A DNA stretch of 11,533 nt from RGIG3009 sp045590855 (GTDB lineage Bacteria; Bacillota; Clostridia; Oscillospirales; Acutalibacteraceae). This document shows, one piece after another, positions 6,799-11,533 of this stretch (position 1 is its first letter; every line of letters begins with the position of its first letter). Under the pieces are notes generated by a model. It was not told the DNA's origin, searched no databases, and saw nothing but the letters and a program-made list of their open reading frames with translations. The stretch spans positions 1 to 11,533 of the forward strand of contig JAZNRV010000050.1 of assembly GCA_045590855.1 (NCBI GenBank), written 5' to 3'. Made by a program: the position numbers and the translations under genes.

Positions 6799-8224
6799 CC
6801 TGATTATTCCTTCCTTCCAAATAATCAGATTTTATTGATAAAGCAAAGGTTGCAATGATAATAAACATCAAAGGCATAACCAACATATCATAAACAGTAG
6901 CTTGCACCATTCCCATTCCAAAATATGTGACAAATGTTAATAGTAGTAAAAGCCTTGTAAAATTGTCTTTCCCTCTACCAAAACGGAAAAATTCAATTTG
7001 AATAAGCATCACTATGAACAATGTTACTATCAATGCCAAACCAATCAATCCATAACTGTTCAGTGTAACCAGAATAAAATTATGTGCAGGCGCATTAAAT
7101 TTTTGTCCGGATACTTCGTAAGGGAACAAAACATCCCCCGTCCCAAAAAGCGGATTCTTTTTGATGCTTTCCAAACTCATTTTCATGATACCTTTGCGCA
7201 TGGAGTCACTATTACTAATTTGCGTCTGAGCTTGCTGAATCACGCTGGGATCTTTGTCCACGCTGGGATCTTTGTCCACGCTGGGATCTTTGTCCACGCT
7301 GGGATTTTTGTCCACGCTGGGATCTTTGTCCACGCCGGGATCTTTGTCCACAGTTGGACCGGATTCTCCCGCTAAATTATTATCCGGTAAGTTCGGAGAA
7401 TCAACAATTTCAGTACTTGGCCACAGATTTGTCTCGCGATAAATTGCATAGCGAACTTCACCTATGTTAAGTGAGAACAGCACCGCTATCAAAAGGACAG
7501 AAGCACTGAATGCACCGGCAATTTTCCCCACAACTTCTTTTTCTTTTGCGGTCATCAGTATTGTTATCGCAATCGCAAAAAGAGTAACAACAAAAGTTAC
7601 ACGCGATTTAAGTGTAGCTACAATGGCGGCAAAAGAAAAAAGGATTAGCATGCATACCCAAGACCATACTTTATTCTTTTTGAATGACCAAAGTTGCTTA
7701 ACCAAAATCGGCAAAAGGATGACAATACTTCCGCCAATAGCAATTTCATTAACTGGTGAATAGTAAATATACTTTTTCAGAAAAATGATATGCAACAATC
7801 GATACAAAATTAAGCCAAGACAAAATATGCAAATGTCTTTTTTGAGTGATTCTACTGTTTGTCCGGTATGATTGTTTATTATCAAGTGAAAAAGAGCTAG
7901 CGATGCAAACAGAATTATGGACAAATACAGGTTTTCTTTGACTTCCATACCGCTGAAAAAACGAAAAAGAAACAACACACCGTAATAGGCGGCAAAAAGA
8001 TAATACGTTATTGAAAACATATCGACATGTCGAGCCTTTATATCGCACCAAATTTTGCAAATAATAAACACAAAAAACAAACCATACAATGTAAGTGTAA
8101 CAATTTTGCTAACGGAGTTTGGAATATCCAGCCACGCAACAACCCATCGAGATGATACCGTTTGCAAAACCAATAATAAAAACAAAAACAACAAACTCGT
8201 ATGCTTTTTTATCTTACTAATCAT
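6779..8224 (-). CDS. Wzy-like O-antigen/capsule polymerase (or ligase) with an internal repeat tract
   Basis: A 481-residue membrane protein with about nine hydrophobic segments before residue 255, a large hydrophilic loop (about 256-380) and two to three C-terminal helices. This is the layout of the Wzy/WaaL O-antigen polymerase-ligase family. The family signature follows the loop: NPLFGTGDVLFP (357-368), then APAHNFILVTLNSYGLIGL (378-396), with the conserved HN and G-x-x-G. SR at 207-208 in LKSRVTF is also typical. In a locus with a flippase, polymerase is more likely than ligase. The loop contains six tandem DKDPSV-type units (293-328), which are unusual for the family. The start ATG has AAGGAG eight bases upstream and overlaps the glycosyltransferase stop. 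The gene is visibly more AT-rich than the left arm: 28 % GC in bases 7801-7860 against 53 % in 841-900, by hand count. Confidence 0.85.
   Translation of the reverse strand: MISKIKKHTSLLFLFLLLVLQTVSSRWVVAWLDIPNSVSKIVTLTLYGLFFVFIICKIWCDIKARHVDMFSITYYLFAAYYGVLFLFRFFSGMEVKENLYLSIILFASLALFHLIINNHTGQTVESLKKDICIFCLGLILYRLLHIIFLKKYIYYSPVNEIAIGGSIVILLPILVKQLWSFKKNKVWSWVCMLILFSFAAIVATLKSRVTFVVTLFAIAITILMTAKEKEVVGKIAGAFSASVLLIAVLFSLNIGEVRYAIYRETNLWPSTEIVDSPNLPDNNLAGESGPTVDKDPGVDKDPSVDKNPSVDKDPSVDKDPSVDKDPSVIQQAQTQISNSDSMRKGIMKMSLESIKKNPLFGTGDVLFPYEVSGQKFNAPAHNFILVTLNSYGLIGLALIVTLFIVMLIQIEFFRFGRGKDNFTRLLLLLTFVTYFGMGMVQATVYDMLVMPLMFIIIATFALSIKSDYLEGRNNQDVPEQK
7241..7348 (-). repeat. Six tandem copies of an 18-bp minisatellite inside the Wzy-like gene
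   Basis: On the + strand the unit CACGCTGGGATCTTTGTC is repeated head to tail six times with no spacers. Units 1, 2, 3 and 5 are identical. Unit 4 (7295-7312) has one change, C to T, turning DKDPSV into DKNPSV. Unit 6 (7331-7348) has one change, giving DKDPGV. A decayed seventh unit (7349-7366) reads ESGPTV. The unit is a multiple of three, so gain or loss of copies changes loop length without shifting the reading frame. Near-identity at DNA level implies recent expansion. Confidence 0.95.
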
Positions 8225-9461
8225 TCGTGTGTCTCCTTAAAGAATTTATAGTATTTCTTCGGCATAAATCAAGAATTCGTTCGCATTGTGCCTTCGGATT
8301 CTTTTCTTCCAAAATAAAGGTTCTTGCACGTTGCCCAATCTCATCGCGCTGCTCTTGACTCAGTTCACACAGTTCCATAATTTTGTCTCGCAACGCTTCC
8401 ACGGAGTTGTCCGGTACGTACTGAATATGTTGGTCATACTCTGTGGGGATACCGTCCAACTTGTACCCTACCACCGGCCGACCGGATGCTAAATACTCCA
8501 TGGTTTTCGAGGGGAAAGAATACTTGGTCAAATCCCCGATGTTTTGGCGCGGATTGACAAGAACAGAAGCCTCTGCTTGCAGTTCGCGGACTTTTTCACC
8601 GCTCACATACCCAAAAAACTTAACGCCTGCGCAGGTCTTTGACAACTGCGAAATGCGCTCTGCTAAACCACCGCCGCCGCAAATCCACAGTTCATAGGTT
8701 TTATCTTGTTCGTAGATTTGCTCAAATGCTTGTAAAAGGTTCTCCATGCCGTAGGCTGGATTGAGTTGGCCGGAATAAAAAACCACTTTTTGTGCCGTAG
8801 TTTTCTGCGCCAAAGGAGGACGGTGATTATTGAAAATCCCTTCTACAACGGCATAAGGTTTATTCGCCACAACAGGTACTTCGCTCATGTATTTTGTGAT
8901 GAATACATATGAATCAAATTGCCGAATAAAACTTTCCTTGATGGCGGCTTTCATCTTGCCGACAGGGGTAACGGCACCGCTGTTACTCGCGGCAACCACC
9001 GCCGTAGGAATATCAGGCAAAAAGGCACAGGTTGTTATATGCTTAAACCGTTTTTTTGCAAACCGTATAGCGAGGGAAATGCCGATGTGAAGGTCGTAAG
9101 ACATCACCACAATCGGCTCATCTTTTGCGGCTTTGATTTTCTTTTTCAGTTCACGAAACGTGGTAAAAGCACGTGAAATATGCTTGATAATCGGAAGATT
9201 GATAAAGCCACAATTAATATCCGCGGCACCCTCATTATGTTTCCAATTTTGCCGAGTAAAGAATATTTTATCAAATTTCGGGTAATTGGAAATCGGAACA
9301 TTATTAACAAGCGTTACACTTTCTTTGGTGCATTCTTCCAACCCCAAAATAACGTTGGAATTCAGATTATGGTCGGCAAGGCTGGCATGTACGGTGCTGC
9401 GCCGTGCAATTTCATCATAATCGTCCATGTTATAGACAGAACTGCAAAAAATAATTTTCAA
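8217..9461 (-). CDS. GT4-like glycosyltransferase (GT-B fold)
   Basis: A 414-residue cytoplasmic glycosyltransferase of the GT-B, GT4-like type, which adds one sugar of the repeat unit from a nucleotide-sugar donor. The N-terminus KIIFCSSVYNMDDYDE begins the acceptor Rossmann domain. The donor domain starts near VVFYSGQLNPAYGMENLLQ (226-244). Its diagnostic segment is TKYSFPSKTMEYLASGRPVV (312-331), in which the E-x7-E position has its second glutamate (E322) but lysine near the first position. I chose the TTG at 9461: GGAGGG lies six bases upstream (9468-9473) and translation begins exactly at the expected Rossmann strand. The same frame extends upstream to 9641 without family-like sequence and would cross the promoter. 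It ends in TAG TAA and overlaps the Wzy-like start by eight bases. Donor and acceptor are unknown. Confidence 0.86.
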   Translation of the reverse strand: MKIIFCSSVYNMDDYDEIARRSTVHASLADHNLNSNVILGLEECTKESVTLVNNVPISNYPKFDKIFFTRQNWKHNEGAADINCGFINLPIIKHISRAFTTFRELKKKIKAAKDEPIVVMSYDLHIGISLAIRFAKKRFKHITTCAFLPDIPTAVVAASNSGAVTPVGKMKAAIKESFIRQFDSYVFITKYMSEVPVVANKPYAVVEGIFNNHRPPLAQKTTAQKVVFYSGQLNPAYGMENLLQAFEQIYEQDKTYELWICGGGGLAERISQLSKTCAGVKFFGYVSGEKVRELQAEASVLVNPRQNIGDLTKYSFPSKTMEYLASGRPVVGYKLDGIPTEYDQHIQYVPDNSVEALRDKIMELCELSQEQRDEIGQRARTFILEEKNPKAQCERILDLCRRNTINSLRRHTND

Positions 9462-9520
9462 AAGAGTCCCTCCACACACATCATCTTTGTTCAAGATAAA
9501 CGGTAACAAACTTGTAAATA

Positions 9521-9536
9521 ATACTATGTTTAGTAT
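9521..9536. promoter_or_regulatory. Small inverted repeat overlapping the -10 box (possible operator)
   Basis: ATACTA (9521-9526) and TAGTAT (9531-9536) form a perfect 6-bp inverted repeat around TGTT. It covers most of the -10 box and the predicted start of transcription. A repressor site there is plausible, but AT-rich promoters throw up such symmetry by chance, so confidence is low. Confidence 0.3.
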
Positions 9537-9560
9537 ACACGTCGGCAGTATAAAAGTCAA
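9532..9560 (-). promoter_or_regulatory. Sigma-70/sigma-A-type promoter of the glycosyltransferase-Wzy-Wzx operon
   Basis: Read on the - strand, TTGACT (9560-9555) and TATACT (9537-9532) are separated by exactly 17 bases. Each box differs from the consensus by one base. Transcription would begin near 9525, leaving a leader of about 65 bases before the TTG start at 9461. No other promoter of this quality was seen in the window. Confidence 0.8.
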
Positions 9561-9626
9561 CCGCTTTGTCAGTTCAAACCCTATGTATCTGACAGCAAAA
9601 AAGCACTGTGCGCATGTATGCAAAAC

Positions 9627-9661
9627 GCCCGTATTGCTCAAACTGCAATACGGGCTTTTTT
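9627..9661. terminator. Intrinsic terminator hairpin downstream of the aminotransferase
   Basis: GCCCGTATTGC (9627-9637) pairs perfectly over 11 bp with 9645-9655 around the loop TCAAACT. It lies just past the aminotransferase stop and upstream of the next promoter, so it should separate the two - strand operons. The longest T tract (six T, 9656-9661) is on the + strand side. On the - strand the stem is followed only by GTTTTG, so termination in the needed direction may be incomplete. The rest of the gap from 9462 to 9664 holds only the promoter and leader. Confidence 0.75.
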
Positions 9662-9664
9662 ATG

Positions 9665-10771
9665 TTATTTTTTAAGGCTGAGTATAATATCACAAATGGT
9701 ATCCACATCCGAAAGCGGCAAATCCGCATACAGCGGCAGTGTCAATACTTGGTGGCTGATGCGCAGTGCCACGGGTGTTTCGTTCGGGTCGTATTGACCG
9801 CTAAAACAATCAAAAGCATTGGTCAGCGGATAAAAATATTTACGAGCGCCGATACCGTTTTCTGCCAGAGCTGCCATAACATCGTCGCGACCGGCACCAA
9901 ACACCGACTTATCAAACACCACAGGAAAATACGAGTAGTTCGGTTGCACATTCGATTGAACGGGATTGAGTTGTAAACCGTCTACACCGCTGAGTCGTTC
10001 GTTATAACGGTCGACTACGGTTTTACGTTTAGCAATTTCTTCGTCAATGTGACGCAAATTGCACAATCCCATCGCTGCGCAAAATTCATTCATTTTGGCA
10101 TTGGCACCCACACCATCCACAATTTCCGGACCGCGGATACCAAAGTTTTTCAAACCATACAACTCACGACCAAAGGCTTCGTCGTGGTAGCACACAGCAC
10201 CACCCTCGATGGAATTGAACACTTTGGTGGCATGGAAACTAAAACACGAAACATCGCCAAAATCGCCAATGCCTCTGCCTTTATACTTCACACCAAAGGT
10301 ATGCGCCGCATCGTAAATGACTTTCAGATTATACTTTTGGGCAATACGTTCAATCTCTTCCACATTACAAATGTTACCGTATACGTGAACAGGTACAATA
10401 GCCGACGTTTTTTCGGTAATTAAGGATTCCAGTTTACTGACATCCATGGTAAAATCCACGGGATTAATATCGCAAAATACCGGTTGCAGGCCGTTTCGCA
10501 CAATCGCATGCGTGGTGGAAGCAAAGGTAAACGGGGTGGTAATGACTTCCCCACTCAGGTGCTACGCCTGCATGGAAAGCTCCGACGCCATGTGCCCGTT
10601 GGTGAGCAAATCTACCGCGTCTACGGCCAAATAGTCCACCAACTGCGCTTGCAACGCTTTATGTTTCGGTCCCATATTGGTCAGCCAATGGCTATCCCAA
10701 ATCTCTTTGATTTCTTCGCAATATTCTTCAAACGAAGGCATGGAAGAACGGGTCACTAAAATGCGATTCAT
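9665..10771 (-). pseudogene. DegT/DnrJ/EryC1/StrS-family PLP aminotransferase interrupted by an in-frame TAG
   Basis: A PLP-dependent sugar aminotransferase frame of 368 codons, normal for the family, with TAG at codon 70 (bases 10564-10562). Before it the protein reads MNRILVTRSSMPSF through LLTNGHMASELSMQA. After it, in the same frame, it reads HLSGEVITTPFTFASTTHA. Both sides match the family as I remember it, and the stop falls where one residue (often Leu or Phe) is expected. The remainder is intact: YDAAH (D154, cofactor-binding), SFHATKVFNSIEGG with the Schiff-base lysine K183, and a full C-terminus. The start ATG at 10771 has GAGGTG seven bases upstream, at the end of the preceding gene. 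Such enzymes aminate keto-sugar nucleotides for surface glycans. A single TTG-to-TAG change would explain the stop. Sequencing error, readthrough or recoding are alternatives. A GTG at 10501 could in principle restart translation, but would lose the N-terminal part. Confidence 0.85.
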
Positions 10772-10782
10772 ATCGCTACACC

Positions 10783-11064
10783 TCAATTCGATTGACGGTT
10801 TTCGTCGTTGACCGTTAAACTTTTTTGTTTTTTCAGGTACATTGTAAGCAATCCCAAACAAACAACAATATTTCCGCCGTAAATTAAAACACCAAAAATT
10901 TTCTTTTGGATGAACACGCAAATAGCCGTTGCGGTTTCACCGCCAATGACAAAAGCGACTACAAAACCCAAAAACGTCAATCCACCTGCGAACAAACAAA
11001 TGAAAATTCCATAACTGTATATTTTGGTAAGCACCGCAATGAGTTTTTTCAAAAAAGCAGTCAT
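10783..11064 (-). CDS. Small two-helix membrane protein beside a TRAP permease
   Basis: A 93-residue protein with two hydrophobic segments, roughly IYSYGIFICLFAGGLTFLGF (18-37, continuing to about 45) and IFGVLIYGGNIVVCLGLLTM (58-77), then a charged tail ending KKQKSLTVNDENRQSN. The ATG at 11064 has AAGGAG eight bases upstream. It starts 16 bases after the TRAP permease stop and ends 11 bases before the aminotransferase start, so all three are probably on one transcript. From memory, small proteins like this are common next to TRAP large permeases in Clostridia. It could play the part of the small DctQ-type subunit, although that family usually has four helices and about 160 residues. I do not recognise a named family, so the role is inference from context. 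Confidence 0.75.
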   Translation of the reverse strand: MTAFLKKLIAVLTKIYSYGIFICLFAGGLTFLGFVVAFVIGGETATAICVFIQKKIFGVLIYGGNIVVCLGLLTMYLKKQKSLTVNDENRQSN

Positions 11065-11080
11065 TTCGTTCTCTCCTTTC

Positions 11081-11533
11081 TCACAGGCCAAGGATGGGCA
11101 GTACTTCCAACAACATGACCACTTCCAGGGCATATTGCGCCGCTACCCACCACAAATCGTTGACAAGCGTTTTCTTGAAATCCGATTCTGCAATACCCAT
11201 CCCCGCATACATACCGAGGGCAAGCGGCGGCGTGATACCGCACATGACACCGCAAATACACGGAAGCAGGGCGGCAATATAAAGCGGATTGGAACCCACT
11301 GCCGCAAAAGCTGCAATGAACACCGGACCAAAAATAACTACTTGGGAAGAACCGGGGACTATCATCCCCAAAAAGCACGTAATCAGCGGGACAACAAAAG
11401 CCAATCCCACGCGTGAAAGATTCATTTCGCTCAAAAACACGGAAAGTCCCGTTGTGACATCAATATCGGCAAACAATTCGCCAATCATGTAACCAAACAA
11501 GCAGGCAACAATCGGACCGACCAATGATTTCAT
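11081..11533 (-). CDS. TRAP transporter large permease (DctM-like), C-terminal part
   Basis: The last 150 residues or so of a multi-helix membrane protein; the frame is open at the right edge, and the ATG at 11533 is probably internal, since DctM-type permeases run to more than 400 residues. Family features are the glycine- and proline-rich segments FLGMIVPGSSQVVIFGP, PLYIAALLPCICGVMCGITPP and LALGMYAGMGIAESDFKKT, followed by a final membrane helix. TRAP permeases use ion gradients to import organic acids such as C4-dicarboxylates or sialic acids, delivered by an extracytoplasmic binding protein that would be encoded outside the window. The substrate cannot be read from this fragment. The stop is TGA, and the small membrane protein follows 16 bases later. 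Confidence 0.8.
   Translation of the reverse strand: MKSLVGPIVACLFGYMIGELFADIDVTTGLSVFLSEMNLSRVGLAFVVPLITCFLGMIVPGSSQVVIFGPVFIAAFAAVGSNPLYIAALLPCICGVMCGITPPLALGMYAGMGIAESDFKKTLVNDLWWVAAQYALEVVMLLEVLPILGL

Noticed and set aside
7241..7348. Possible CRISPR array
   Set aside because: The repeats are contiguous 18-bp units with no spacers and lie in frame within a coding gene, so this is a minisatellite.
6998..7375. A + strand open frame with HAGIFV repeats
   Set aside because: It is the antisense shadow of the 18-bp repeats in the Wzy-like gene. The - strand frame has clear family motifs and the + strand one has none.
9458..9484. A nine-codon leader frame on the - strand (MMCVEGLF then stop) ending on the TTG start of the glycosyltransferase
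   Set aside because: It lacks a convincing ribosome binding site of its own and contains no run of regulatory codons. The GGAGGG within it is explained as the site for the TTG start.
9462..9641. An N-terminal extension of the glycosyltransferase up to 9641
   Set aside because: It would cross the promoter and part of the terminator hairpin, has no family resemblance, and the TTG at 9461 has a well-placed GGAGGG.
10562..10771. Frameshift as the cause of the split aminotransferase
   Set aside because: The upstream and downstream parts are in the same frame. The codon after TAG continues directly into family-like sequence, so it is a nonsense codon.

Overview
This window is a surface-polysaccharide (capsule or teichoic-acid-like) biosynthesis region made of two converging arms, with the end of a transporter operon at its right edge. 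Strong AGGAG-type ribosome binding sites, a CDP-glycerol glycerophosphotransferase-family enzyme, a TarI/IspD-like cytidylyltransferase and a consensus sigma-70-type promoter suggest a Gram-positive relative, probably Bacillota (Clostridia or Negativicutes type). That placement is inference; nothing in the window fixes the taxon.

Left arm (+ strand, 2-5185): a tightly packed five-gene run. It holds a non-hydrolysing UDP-sugar 2-epimerase of the Cap5G/WbjD/FnlC type (5' end outside the window), a membrane acyltransferase-3 protein, a TagB/TagF-like polyol-phosphate transferase, a TarI-like CTP:polyol-phosphate cytidylyltransferase and an extended SDR dehydrogenase/epimerase. The last three look like a make-and-transfer set for a CDP-activated polyol phosphate. 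The first points to an N-acetyl-L-fucosamine-like sugar and the second to O-acetylation. A near-perfect 16-bp hairpin with A and T tracts on its two sides (about 5196-5235) ends this arm and also the opposing one.

Right arm (- strand, 9560 down to 5275): a consensus promoter drives a GT4-like glycosyltransferase, a Wzy-type polymerase/ligase and a Wzx-type flippase. All three overlap or nearly overlap, so this is the assembly and export part of a Wzx/Wzy pathway. The Wzy-like protein carries six in-frame copies of an 18-bp minisatellite in its large extracytoplasmic loop.

Right edge (- strand, 11533 down to 9665): the C-terminal part of a TRAP-transporter large permease, a 93-residue two-helix membrane protein and a DegT/DnrJ/EryC1/StrS sugar aminotransferase. 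The aminotransferase frame is interrupted by a single in-frame TAG at codon 70, with family-like sequence continuing in the same frame on both sides.

The points most worth following are the amber codon in the aminotransferase (mutation, error or recoding), the repeat tract in the polymerase loop, and the unidentified product of the cytidylyltransferase-SDR-TagF-like trio. I see no RNA genes, CRISPR arrays, insertion sequences or defence systems.
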